Source of the DNA: a virus
DNA: 64,000 nt
IMG/VR virus record: IMGVR_UViG_3300032011_003203
Location: 1 to 64,000 of that record
Strand: one strand, 5' to 3'
Shown here piece by piece: positions 24,476 to 32,557 of this stretch. Numbering within the stretch: position 1 is the first letter of the stretch; every line of letters starts with the position of its first letter. The notes under the pieces are model-generated. The model was not told the DNA's origin, did no database searches, and saw only the letters and a program-made list of their open reading frames with translations. The position numbers and the translations under genes were made by a program.

Positions 24476-24598
24476 ATGAGTAAAAAAACCAAAGGTCAAT
24501 TTGGCCACTACAAAACTTTCACATTGAAAGATGGAACTAAATTTAAAGCAAAGGATGAATCCGATGCTAAACTTTATAAAAAAAAGGTAGGTGAGTAG
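24476..24598 (+). CDS. Hypothetical basic protein, 40 residues
   Basis: Lysine-rich peptide with F-T-L-K-D-G-T-K-F-K-A. The TAG overlaps the GTG start of the next gene, so it is part of the same translated run. Confidence 0.5.
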   Translation: MSKKTKGQFGHYKTFTLKDGTKFKAKDESDAKLYKKKVGE

Positions 24599-24792
24599 TG
24601 GGTAAGTTAGATACAATAGTAGATTCAGTAACTACCGCAGGTGATACTGATGATGGTTTTAAAGTGAGTGAGGTACTCAAAGGTGATACACGCTTAAAAG
24701 GTGAATCCTATGAGGATTTCAAGATTCGTAGGAAAGCTGAAAAGGGTTTAGTAAGAGATTATCTCAAAGGGAGATTTATACCTAATAAATGA
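24598..24792 (+). CDS. Hypothetical protein, 64 residues
   Basis: GTG start sharing one base with the upstream stop. It ends in a K-G-R-F-I-P-N-K motif and overlaps the deformylase ATG by 4 nt. Function unknown. Confidence 0.5.
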   Translation: MGKLDTIVDSVTTAGDTDDGFKVSEVLKGDTRLKGESYEDFKIRRKAEKGLVRDYLKGRFIPNK

Positions 24793-25415
24793 GACAAGTA
24801 ATTAATTGTTTAAAACACGATAATCCAGTTATTAATAAAAAACTAAGAGAGGTTTCAGTTGAAGAGGGAATGGCTATTGCAACAGAACTATTTCAAATAC
24901 TTAACCAAAGAGGGGACGGCATTGGGTTGGCAGCTAATCAAGTGGGAATTGATGCACAAGTGGCCGTTGTCAATGTTCGTGAACCTTTGGTTCTCATTAA
25001 TCCAAAAATTATCTCAAAAGAAAATGAGTTAGATTTTTACGAGGGATGTTTATCTTATAAAGGCAAGGGTGTTCATACTAAACGATATGAAACAATACAT
25101 GTCCAAACTGCACAAGAAGAGAGTGGTTGGATATTTAGTGGAACACCTAATGCAAGTGAGGGTAAAGGTAGTTGGGAAAAAAATGATAAGGATGAACAAG
25201 AATTAAGATTGTTAGAAACCATATGTGTTCAACACGAGATTGACCACTTGATGGGTAAAACAATATTTGATAGGGAATATAAACCAAAACCTATTATTAG
25301 TGAAAAGAAATTTGGAAGAAACGAACTTGTTACAATAAAAAGAAATGATGCCGTTAAGGTATTAAAGTACAAGAAAGCAAAATCATTTTTAGATGATGGT
25401 TGGGCAATTAATTAG
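24789..25415 (+). CDS. def: Peptide deformylase
   Basis: 208 residues. All three deformylase motifs are intact: G-I-G-L-A-A-N-Q-V-G, E-G-C-L-S-Y with the metal Cys, and Q-H-E-I-D-H-L with the metal His pair and catalytic Glu. It removes the formyl group from new proteins. An insertion of about 35 residues before the third motif and a basic C-terminal extension of about 40 residues are extra. Phage deformylases are known from marine myoviruses. Confidence 0.93.
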   Translation: MRQVINCLKHDNPVINKKLREVSVEEGMAIATELFQILNQRGDGIGLAANQVGIDAQVAVVNVREPLVLINPKIISKENELDFYEGCLSYKGKGVHTKRYETIHVQTAQEESGWIFSGTPNASEGKGSWEKNDKDEQELRLLETICVQHEIDHLMGKTIFDREYKPKPIISEKKFGRNELVTIKRNDAVKVLKYKKAKSFLDDGWAIN

Positions 25416-25431
25416 TTATGGAGAAAATAAT

Positions 25432-25713
25432 ATGAGATTAAACTTATATAACAGATTCCTAAAATTTATGGGACACAAAGTTCCAGTTTGGGTAATCTTA
25501 GTAATAATGAATTTCTATTGGTTAACTACTTCAGTATATGATGTGGTAATTCAAAAAGGTTTTCAGATGGCAATAAACCAAATGGAGAACGGAGAATTAA
25601 CAGTCTTAGAGGGAAGAGTTACACCAAGTGGGAGATTAAAAAGAATAGAGGAATTTTTAGGAATGCCTCGTAATGTACAAACAGATAAACCAATCATAAG
25701 GAAGAAAAAGTAA
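25432..25713 (+). CDS. Small membrane protein, 93 residues
   Basis: One transmembrane helix at about 15-35 (P-V-W-V-I-L-V-I-M-N-F-Y-W), then a charged C-terminus. The ATG at 25432 is preferred because the in-frame upstream start lies within the deformylase gene. Function unknown. Confidence 0.55.
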   Translation: MRLNLYNRFLKFMGHKVPVWVILVIMNFYWLTTSVYDVVIQKGFQMAINQMENGELTVLEGRVTPSGRLKRIEEFLGMPRNVQTDKPIIRKKK

Positions 25714-25955
25714 TGGCAGGATTCAGAGGTAGACCAAGTAATAAAAGACCAATAGTAGAAGCAATCAGAAGAAAATGTGTTGGTTGTGGTAAGATTAAGG
25801 AAGTTAAATTTAAGAAGTATTGGATTCCATCTTTTACTTTAGAAAAGGATATTCCAGCTTACAGCAAGAATGGTCCGAAGAAAGAACGATTAGAACGCAA
25901 GGGTGCGACAGTTAAGTACTATTGTGAGTATGATTGTTATCAAGAGAATAGGTAA
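25713..25955 (+). CDS. Small Cys-containing basic protein, 80 residues
   Basis: Basic protein with C-V-G-C-G at about residue 23 and C-E-Y-D-C near the end, a likely zinc site. ATG overlaps the previous stop. Confidence 0.6.
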   Translation: MAGFRGRPSNKRPIVEAIRRKCVGCGKIKEVKFKKYWIPSFTLEKDIPAYSKNGPKKERLERKGATVKYYCEYDCYQENR

Positions 25956-26128
25956 TGTCTAAAAAGAAATCTATATACGATTCAGGAACTACCAAAGGTT
26001 CAGCACCAAGAACATCAAACAAAAAGAAGTATGATGAAAATTGGGAAAAAATCTTTGGTAAGAAGAAAGATAAAAAAGAACCAAGTCCAAATGAATATGG
26101 GGATGATGATTATGCAACACCTGATTAG
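25955..26128 (+). CDS. Hypothetical protein, 57 residues
   Basis: ATG overlaps the previous TAA. The protein is Lys/Ser-rich and disordered-looking, with an acidic end (E-Y-G-D-D-D-Y). The next gene overlaps its 3' end. Confidence 0.5.
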   Translation: MSKKKSIYDSGTTKGSAPRTSNKKKYDENWEKIFGKKKDKKEPSPNEYGDDDYATPD

Positions 26129-26243
26129 AAAAATACTTTGGTATTTGGGAAATTTGAAGCATATATATTTTATGTATCAATACAAGAAACACTTAAAAAT
26201 GAGAATTGAAAAAAATAACTTTGGAAGAAATGAAGAATGGTAA
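26103..26243 (+). CDS. Hypothetical basic protein, 46 residues
   Basis: Begins with GGGG just upstream and encodes an aromatic, basic peptide with K-I-L-W-Y-L-G-N-L. It overlaps the end of the previous gene and the start of the UV endonuclease. A longer frame upstream exists, but it lies wholly over the previous gene. Confidence 0.4.
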   Translation: MMIMQHLIRKILWYLGNLKHIYFMYQYKKHLKMRIEKNNFGRNEEW

Positions 26244-27190
26244 ATAATAAAATCGGTTATGCGTGTATCAATATGCAACTTAGTTATCCTACTAAGTATG
26301 GTAATAAACCAAAAGGTACACAACCTATCACAACAAATCGTAGTATGATTAAAAGAACCTTTACAGAGAAAGGTGTTGATTATGCTTCAGAACTTATCCT
26401 ACAAAATGTAAAAGATTTAAACTCAATCATTAATTGGAATATATTAAATGGTTACGATTTCTATCGTATGAGTAGTGATATCACGCCTTGGAAAACTGAG
26501 TATGAATGGAGTGACCTAAAAGATATTACAGAAATCAAACAATGGTTACATTCTGCTGGTACACTCGCAACTACTCACGGAATTAGATTAACAACACATC
26601 CAGGCCCTTTCAATGTATTGGTTTCACCACACGAGCATGTAGTGGATAATTGTGTAAAGGACTTAACAATACACGGAGATGTTATGGATATGATGGGATT
26701 ATCTCGTACACCATACAATAAAATTAATATACATCTTGGTGGTGTCTATGGTGATAAACAATCTGCTATGGATAGATTTTGTAAAAACTTTTCTAAGTTA
26801 CCAATGAGTGTACAAACAAGATTGACTGTCGAGAACGACGACAAGGCATCAATGTATTCAGTAAAGGAGTTATACGATGGAATATACAAACGAATTAATA
26901 TCCCTATTGTGTTTGATTATCATCACCACAGATTTTGTGATGGTGGTTTATCGGAACAAGAAGCGTTAGAATTGGCAATGTCTACTTGGGGAGATATCAA
27001 ACCAGCAGTTCACTATTCTGAATCAAGAAGTATTGAACAAGAGGATACAAAAATTCGACCACAGGCACATTCAGATTATGTGTATGATTATATCGATACA
27101 TATGGTAATGGTGTTGATATTATGGTTGAGGCAAAAGCTAAAGAGTTAGCAGTAAACAAATATAAACAAATACACATAAAGGAGTTATAG
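26237..27190 (+). CDS. UV DNA damage endonuclease, UvdE/UvsE family
   Basis: 317 residues. The TIM-barrel repair endonuclease marks are I-G-Y-A-C-I-N at the N-terminus, R-M-S-S-D-I-T-P, H-L-G-G-V-Y-G-D-K, T-V-E-N-D-D, F-D-Y-H-H-H, H-Y-S-E-S and M-V-E-A-K-A-K-E with the metal ligands. It nicks DNA 5' to UV photoproducts. Useful for a sunlight-exposed phage. Confidence 0.9.
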   Translation: MVNNKIGYACINMQLSYPTKYGNKPKGTQPITTNRSMIKRTFTEKGVDYASELILQNVKDLNSIINWNILNGYDFYRMSSDITPWKTEYEWSDLKDITEIKQWLHSAGTLATTHGIRLTTHPGPFNVLVSPHEHVVDNCVKDLTIHGDVMDMMGLSRTPYNKINIHLGGVYGDKQSAMDRFCKNFSKLPMSVQTRLTVENDDKASMYSVKELYDGIYKRINIPIVFDYHHHRFCDGGLSEQEALELAMSTWGDIKPAVHYSESRSIEQEDTKIRPQAHSDYVYDYIDTYGNGVDIMVEAKAKELAVNKYKQIHIKEL

Positions 27191-27394
27191 ATGTATTATG
27201 AAGTACAAGTAGTATTTACTGAGGAAATAGCAACAAAGAATAGCGTACGAGAAAAGAAAACTCGTAGAGCATTTTTAGTTGAGTGTGATTCAGTATCAGT
27301 AGCAGAAGCAAAGGTTAATGAGGATTTAAAAGATTCACCTTATCCATTTGAAGTTAAAGTGGCAAAAGAATCTAAGATAGTTGGAGTAATATAA
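27191..27394 (+). CDS. Hypothetical protein, 67 residues
   Basis: AAAGGAG precedes the ATG directly after the endonuclease stop. Beta-rich small protein (Y-Y-E-V-Q-V-V-F-T). Similar short proteins of unknown function are common in T4-like phages. Confidence 0.55.
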   Translation: MYYEVQVVFTEEIATKNSVREKKTRRAFLVECDSVSVAEAKVNEDLKDSPYPFEVKVAKESKIVGVI

Positions 27395-27528
27395 TGACAT
27401 TTTTAGAAGCATGTGAACTTCTTACTGAGATTCTTGTTGGTAAAAAAACCAAGAAGAAGAACAGAAAAACTGGTAGAAGAACTGAAACAAAAACCAGAAG
27501 AAGATACACAAGGAGAAAGAGTAAATGA
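27394..27528 (+). CDS. Hypothetical Arg/Lys-rich protein, 44 residues
   Basis: GGAG precedes the ATG. After an N-terminal helix (T-F-L-E-A-C-E-L-L-T-E) nearly every residue is Lys, Arg or Thr. Probably nucleic-acid binding. ATGA overlap with the next gene. Confidence 0.5.
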   Translation: MTFLEACELLTEILVGKKTKKKNRKTGRRTETKTRRRYTRRKSK

Positions 27529-27674
27529 GTTATCGTGATGTTGAAACTCTTTTAGATATAATTGGAACTATACTACATCTTACTGCAGGTGGTATCTTAC
27601 TATACTTTATGTATCAGTTCTCTGAGGGAATGAGTGCATGGGTTGAGTTGGATAGGATGGTACGAGGATGGTAG
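27525..27674 (+). CDS. Small membrane protein, 49 residues
   Basis: One hydrophobic helix at about 11-30. The ATG overlaps the previous TGA, and it overlaps the barrel gene by 7 nt. Confidence 0.5.
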   Translation: MSYRDVETLLDIIGTILHLTAGGILLYFMYQFSEGMSAWVELDRMVRGW

Positions 27675-28249
27675 TACAGAGTTTATTAAGTGGATTAGTT
27701 TTCTTCACATCATTTGCTATGAGAACACCAAACGATGATAGTATCACTAAGGATGATTATGAAATAACATTCGGATTTAAAAACGAACAGATGTATTTTA
27801 AACGAGATTGGGAACGAGAGTTAGGACAGAGATATGTGGATGATGAAATATGGTTTGAATGGAAACCAAAAAACTTTTATCTCAAACCACAATATGTAAA
27901 TAAAACTTCTCGTGATTTACAATATGGTAAAACTGATATTCGTTATCGTAGTGGAGATTACTCAATTGGATATACTGGTTTGTATGCTGATAAAGCATTT
28001 GAAAGTGGTTTATCTCTTGGTGTAAGTAAGAAGAAAGAAATCAATCACACTTTATCTTTAGAGGCAAAGTGGGATGGATATATTTTCAGAAGTGATATTA
28101 CAGGCGAGAGTAGATTCGATATGGAAGATTATGCAAAGATTAACTATAAGATAAATGAACACTTAACACTAACCAATATATTTGATTATAATAATGTAAA
28201 GGGTAAAAAATATTATAAATTTAAAGTAGGATTAGAGTACGAATTATAG
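27668..28249 (+). CDS. Outer-membrane beta-barrel-like protein
   Basis: 193 residues with an N-terminal hydrophobic signal-like segment and then alternating aromatic strands such as I-T-F-G-F-K-N, Y-S-I-G-Y-T-G-L-Y and L-S-L-G-V-S-K. The end F-K-V-G-L-E-Y-E-L resembles an outer-membrane barrel closing strand. It probably sits in the host outer membrane. Function unknown; receptor masking or envelope change are possible. Confidence 0.6.
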   Translation: MVVQSLLSGLVFFTSFAMRTPNDDSITKDDYEITFGFKNEQMYFKRDWERELGQRYVDDEIWFEWKPKNFYLKPQYVNKTSRDLQYGKTDIRYRSGDYSIGYTGLYADKAFESGLSLGVSKKKEINHTLSLEAKWDGYIFRSDITGESRFDMEDYAKINYKINEHLTLTNIFDYNNVKGKKYYKFKVGLEYEL

Positions 28250-28291
28250 TACTTACTCATACTTATAATAATAATTTAAGGAGACATTATA

Positions 28292-28441
28292 ATGTCATTA
28301 GCGGAAATTAAAGAGAAATTAGAAAAAGCTTATAACGATGAAGATTGGAATGTCGTTGAAGAAATTCTCGAAACATTATCATACGAGGTAGAATTAAATG
28401 ACCCGTATGGGTATGAAGATGATGATGATGAAATTGATTAA
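28292..28441 (+). CDS. Acidic protein, 49 residues
   Basis: AAGGAG before the ATG. Acidic helical peptide ending in a run of Asp and Glu. Located just before the tmRNA gene. Confidence 0.55.
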   Translation: MSLAEIKEKLEKAYNDEDWNVVEEILETLSYEVELNDPYGYEDDDDEID

Positions 28442-28444
28442 TAT

Positions 28445-28792
28445 GGGGCTGCTTGGTATCGACAGGTGCTGTTTCGTATTTGAGTGCAACGGAGTTTGAG
28501 CAAGACTCGCTACAAAAGGTTCATCTTGATTAATTGGCAATACTGCTAATTACGCTTACGCTTAATGTGTAAGGCTCGTTCCAAGACTCAGATATTGGGT
28601 AACGGGTTCATAAATCTGAAAAGAACTCACTTTAGTTAGAGGGAAGTTAGTGATTAAAGAAACTACCAGTTTTCAAGAGCTGTATATAACTTGACAAAGG
28701 TTGATGATAACTAAAATTTGGAATCATCTAAAGTTGTGAACGACTTGATATGATAGGTAGACTGGACGGGGGTTCGACTCCCCCCAGCTCCA
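28445..28792 (+). ncRNA. ssrA: tmRNA (transfer-messenger RNA)
   Basis: 348-nt one-piece tmRNA. The 5' end GGGGCTGC leads into G-A-C-A-G-G-type tRNA-like sequence; the 3' end has GGGGGTTCGACTCCCCC as T arm and CAGCTCC closing the acceptor with GGGGCTG. The discriminator is A; CCA is not encoded. The tag frame at 28536-28565 starts at GGC and encodes G-N-T-A-N-Y-A-Y-A then TAA. A Gly resume codon is typical of Bacteroidetes-type tmRNAs; the tag ends in A-Y-A rather than the usual A-A. The internal pseudoknots were not folded. Confidence 0.9.
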
Positions 28793-28796
28793 CAAT

Positions 28797-29576
28797 ATGA
28801 AAAAAATACAAATAGAATATTATATAACACTTAATTGTAATTTAGATTGTATTGCGTGTTCTTCATTTTCACCATTGGTAAAAAAGAAAACACCACATAT
28901 AGATTTTGAATATATTAAAAAAGATTTTAAAAAATTATATAAAGTAACAGAAGATGGAGAGAGAATATCAGTATTAGTTTTGATGGGTGGAGAACCATTA
29001 TTGCATCCAAACATAAATCAGATTATTCAATACTTTAGTGAGTTGGGAGTTTCATTGAGAATAGTTACAAACGGAATATTAATACCAGCAATGGATGATG
29101 AGTTCTTTAAGTTGGTTCGTAAATATTCAGTAGAAGTGATTGTATCTATTTATAAAGTATTAAAATATGAAAAGGTATTTACAACATTAGATAGTAACAA
29201 TATACCTTATAGATTATATGACCAAAAAGGAACTTTTGGACATAAGTATCTACATAATGAAAAGAGAACTCATATAATGGATTGTTGGTATAGAGATAAT
29301 GTTCATATATTAAAAGATAATAAAATATATACTTGTTCAGAAACTGCATTCTTTAATATATTTGATGCAAAATTTAAAGGATTACATAAGTTAAAAATAA
29401 CTAACGATGATTATATAGATTTGGATGATGTAGAAACTTTTGAAGAGTTGATGAAGTTAAGAAGTACATCTGTGCCACCACTATGTTACAATTGTGATGG
29501 TAGTGAAAAAAGCAAAACAGAATGGGTTCGTTCAGATGGTTCAATAGAAGAATGGTTAAATATAAAAAGTACTTGA
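28797..29576 (+). CDS. Radical SAM protein
   Basis: 259 residues. It has C-N-L-D-C-I-A-C (the CX3CX2C iron-sulfur motif), L-M-G-G-E-P-L-L, and V-T-N-G, all typical of radical SAM TIM barrels. Further Cys near the C-terminus (C-W-Y, C-S-E-T, C-Y-N-C) suggest an auxiliary cluster of SPASM/twitch type. The substrate is unknown. It begins 4 nt after the tmRNA, and its TGA lies inside promoter P9. Confidence 0.85.
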   Translation: MKKIQIEYYITLNCNLDCIACSSFSPLVKKKTPHIDFEYIKKDFKKLYKVTEDGERISVLVLMGGEPLLHPNINQIIQYFSELGVSLRIVTNGILIPAMDDEFFKLVRKYSVEVIVSIYKVLKYEKVFTTLDSNNIPYRLYDQKGTFGHKYLHNEKRTHIMDCWYRDNVHILKDNKIYTCSETAFFNIFDAKFKGLHKLKITNDDYIDLDDVETFEELMKLRSTSVPPLCYNCDGSEKSKTEWVRSDGSIEEWLNIKST

Positions 29577-29602
29577 CATTAATAGTAAAAAAGTCGTATA
29601 TT
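29573..29602 (+). promoter_or_regulatory. Early-type promoter P9
   Basis: TTGACA (29573-29578), an 18-nt spacer with GTAAAAAAGTC, TATATT (29597-29602). The -35 box contains the TGA of the radical SAM gene. Confidence 0.75.
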
Positions 29603-29636
29603 CAAACAATAAACTTAACAGAGGCATAGAAATAAA

Positions 29637-30233
29637 ATGAATTTTAATAATATAGCTCGATATTTATATACGAGTGTGAAAGATGATTCATATGAATCAA
29701 TTATGGAAAACATAAGAACATATTTTGGAATTGCGTTTATGGCAATCGTTATCTTTAATGGTTTCGTATGGACAAAGATTTTTGACAATTACAAGAGTTT
29801 TCACCAAGAAACATTGGTGAATTTGACGGACGAAAATAAGAAACTAAAAGAGTTAGTTTCTGAACATAACCTTGAGGGGATGAATGTGACAGTAACGATG
29901 TATCATCCAGTTTCGCAGCAAACAGACTCCACACCGAACATTCTCGCGGATGGAACGCGAATTAGGATACACAAAGCTAGTGAGTATCGATACATAGCGG
30001 TTAGTAGGAATCTTTTAAAGCGATATGGTGGATGGTTGAATTACGGAGATTTCATTTTACTTAAAGGTACGGATGGCAAAGATGGTATGTACCAAGTAAG
30101 AGATACAATGAACCCAAGATTTGTAAATAGAATAGACATATTGGAATCACCAGGTACTAAACCATATAAGTTTGATGTAGCACAAATTTCTCGTTTGCCA
30201 GAAGAAAGTCTTGTAACATATAATAATAATTAA
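29637..30233 (+). CDS. Membrane-anchored 3D-domain (double-psi beta-barrel) protein
   Basis: 198 residues. A transmembrane helix at about 30-48 is followed by a short coiled coil. The 3D domain has T-M-Y-H-P-V-S-Q-Q-T-D-S-T-P, A-D-G-T-R-I, G-G-W-L-N-Y-G-D-F, and R-D-T-M-N-P-R-F-V-N-R-I-D-I, including the three conserved Asp residues. This domain is found in peptidoglycan-acting enzymes such as MltA- and RlpA-like proteins, so it may remodel the cell wall during lysis or entry. Confidence 0.75.
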   Translation: MNFNNIARYLYTSVKDDSYESIMENIRTYFGIAFMAIVIFNGFVWTKIFDNYKSFHQETLVNLTDENKKLKELVSEHNLEGMNVTVTMYHPVSQQTDSTPNILADGTRIRIHKASEYRYIAVSRNLLKRYGGWLNYGDFILLKGTDGKDGMYQVRDTMNPRFVNRIDILESPGTKPYKFDVAQISRLPEESLVTYNNN

Positions 30234-30254
30234 AAAATAACAAATAGAGTATAG

Positions 30255-31874
30255 ATGAAAAAATGGTTTTATGAGAGAAGTAAATTCTCTGAGTTTAAAT
30301 CGAATACGACTTATCATAAGTTGTTAAAGATGTCAGTAGAAGAGTTTAATGATTGGGCACGATTACTTAGACAAGAAGTTACTACTCAATGGGATGAATA
30401 CGGAACACCACCCGTAATCGGTAAAGATGAAGATGGTATCATTAAGAAATTCAAAAAACTAAAAGACAATCCTTGTGATTATTTAATTGAAGATAATACT
30501 GGTGATGATGAATCACTTGGTATAATTAAGAACTTCAATAAAGATGCGAGTAGTGTTAATCAGTTCTTTCCAACAATGTTAAAAACAAAAATCAGTATTG
30601 GTGCATCAGCCGATAATGGTTTATCTATCTATGACCACTTTGGTGACCCAGAGTTAGAAGATAAGTTTGTTCACATTATGCGTAGAGCAGTAAAGAAAGA
30701 TTCTATGTATAGTTGGAGTAGAAGTATCGTAACTAAGAAAGATGAGAATCCTTTTTGGAATGGTGAGACTGGTAAAGAATTTATTAAGAATGTTTATGAT
30801 GGTAAAGTTTCTATTGGTAAATATTCAGATACAAGATTTGTACTTGCAAGAGTAAAGAAAAGTACAGTCGGTAATTATGGTACTATGAATGAAGAGTTTA
30901 AAGGACACGGAAATGTTTATTTAACTGCAGAGGAAGTACAAGATTGTAAGGATAGTGGTTATTTAAATGATACACAATTAAGTAACATACCAGATATAGT
31001 TTCATCTGAAACAAGTAAGACTGGTAAAGTAACTGAGTTCTTATATCTAATTAGACACTATGATAAAACTATTGGAATCTTTCCAAAGATATTACAAGTG
31101 TTTAGATTAGCGTGTGGACAACCTGCAGTAAACTTTCCACCACTAACAGCAAAACTTTTGTATGAAAAATTTACAGACCATATAGATAATCAAGAACAAA
31201 CATTTCATATCTATGACCCATCAAGTGGTTGGGGTGGTAGAATTTTAGGAGCAATGAGTTCTCGTAAGAATATACACTATGTTGGTACAGACCCTAATCC
31301 AGATAATTTAGGTAGATATCAAGCAGTTGCTGATTTCTATAATAATAATTGTGTTGATGATTTCTCTGAAAACTTTAATAAGTTTTTTGATGTAGAAAAA
31401 CAATCAAACACATATGAAGTATTTAGTGATGGTAGTGAATTAATATCTAACAATCCAGCATTTCAAAAATATAAAGGTAAGTTGGATGTAGTATTTACAT
31501 CACCACCATATTTTAATCGTGAACAATATTCTCAAGATGAGAACCAGTCGTTCAAGGCCTATGGTGAGTATCAAGACTGGAGAGATAACTTCTTAGAACC
31601 CACATTACGAACCGCTTACGAGTATCTAAAGAATGATAGATATATCCTTTGGAACATCGCAAGTATCAAAATAGGTGCAAATACTTATTATGATTTAGAG
31701 GGTGATAGTAGAAAAATCTTAGAAGAACTTGGGTGTGAATATAAAGGTAAATTAAAAATGTTAATGACAAGAATGATTGGGTTAGACCCATCTAAGACTG
31801 GAATTTTAAATTCAGTACAACACGATAATAATGTGTATAAGTTTGAACCAATATTTGTGTACTATAAAAGATGA
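30255..31874 (+). CDS. DNA methyltransferase-like protein with large N-terminal domain
   Basis: 539 residues. The C-terminal part has a SAM-binding segment Y-D-P-S-S-G-W-G-G-R-I-L-G then V-G-T-D-P-N, and the catalytic motif F-T-S-P-P-Y-F (S416-P-P-Y), typical of N4-cytosine or N6-adenine methyltransferases. The first 300 residues match no family I recognise and are lysine-rich and aromatic. Its 3' end overlaps the thymidylate-synthase-like gene. It may modify phage DNA or nucleotides. Confidence 0.75.
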   Translation: MKKWFYERSKFSEFKSNTTYHKLLKMSVEEFNDWARLLRQEVTTQWDEYGTPPVIGKDEDGIIKKFKKLKDNPCDYLIEDNTGDDESLGIIKNFNKDASSVNQFFPTMLKTKISIGASADNGLSIYDHFGDPELEDKFVHIMRRAVKKDSMYSWSRSIVTKKDENPFWNGETGKEFIKNVYDGKVSIGKYSDTRFVLARVKKSTVGNYGTMNEEFKGHGNVYLTAEEVQDCKDSGYLNDTQLSNIPDIVSSETSKTGKVTEFLYLIRHYDKTIGIFPKILQVFRLACGQPAVNFPPLTAKLLYEKFTDHIDNQEQTFHIYDPSSGWGGRILGAMSSRKNIHYVGTDPNPDNLGRYQAVADFYNNNCVDDFSENFNKFFDVEKQSNTYEVFSDGSELISNNPAFQKYKGKLDVVFTSPPYFNREQYSQDENQSFKAYGEYQDWRDNFLEPTLRTAYEYLKNDRYILWNIASIKIGANTYYDLEGDSRKILEELGCEYKGKLKMLMTRMIGLDPSKTGILNSVQHDNNVYKFEPIFVYYKR

Positions 31875-32557
31875 TAGTAATTAAAGCAAACTCACCAACA
31901 GATGCTTGGATAAAATCACACGAGTATCTTTTAGAAAATGGTAACAAAGATGTGATGAATGAAAGTATTAATATGTCGGTAGAGATAGAAGATAACTTTG
32001 ATACAGAACCTAAGTTCGATGGATTGTTTAGAGAAATCTTTGGTGATGATAGAATAGATTATGCAAGTTCAGTTACATTTGTTAAACCAACAGAACATCC
32101 TTTTATGGATGAATTACAATTCCAACAAAATGATACTAAAGTAAAGTGGAACAAAACTTATTGGGGTAGAATGATTAATTGGGATAATAGTTTCAATCAA
32201 ATAGAACAAGTTATAAAAAGATTAAAAGAACATAAGAATAGTAAAACAATTGCAATGAGTATCTACGACCCGAAATCAGATGGTAGAAAAACAATGAGTG
32301 GAATGCCTTGTTTATTATCAATAGATTTAAAACCAAGAAAAGATGGATTGTATTTAACAGCATTCTTTCGTAGTATGAGAATTAGTAAGAGTGGTTATGC
32401 TGATTGGGTTGCGTTGTGTGAGATGGCAAAGTTCTTATGTGAACAAGCAGATTTAAAATTAAAAAGAGTTACAACAATTGGTGGTTCAGTTCATCTTGGT
32501 GATATGAATAACGAAAAGAAAAATGTCAAGGAGTTACTTAGTGTGTGGAATAGTTAG
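31871..32557 (+). CDS. Thymidylate-synthase-like protein (possible dCMP/dUMP hydroxymethylase)
   Basis: 228 residues. The fold marks are W-G-R-M-I-N-W, I-A-M-S-I-Y-D-P, S-G-M-P-C-L-L-S with the catalytic Cys (C147), L-T-A-F-F-R-S-M-R matching the QRS region, and an end like G-S-V-H-L. The usual P-F-N after QRS is replaced by a Y-A-D-W segment, which could shift base choice from uracil to cytosine as in dCMP hydroxymethylase. That alignment is by eye. It overlaps the genes on both sides. Confidence 0.6.
   Translation: MIVIKANSPTDAWIKSHEYLLENGNKDVMNESINMSVEIEDNFDTEPKFDGLFREIFGDDRIDYASSVTFVKPTEHPFMDELQFQQNDTKVKWNKTYWGRMINWDNSFNQIEQVIKRLKEHKNSKTIAMSIYDPKSDGRKTMSGMPCLLSIDLKPRKDGLYLTAFFRSMRISKSGYADWVALCEMAKFLCEQADLKLKRVTTIGGSVHLGDMNNEKKNVKELLSVWNS

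Noticed and set aside
26031-26102. Longer version of the 46-residue protein before uvdE
   Set aside because: The extra 24 codons lie entirely over the previous gene in another frame and have no ribosome binding site.
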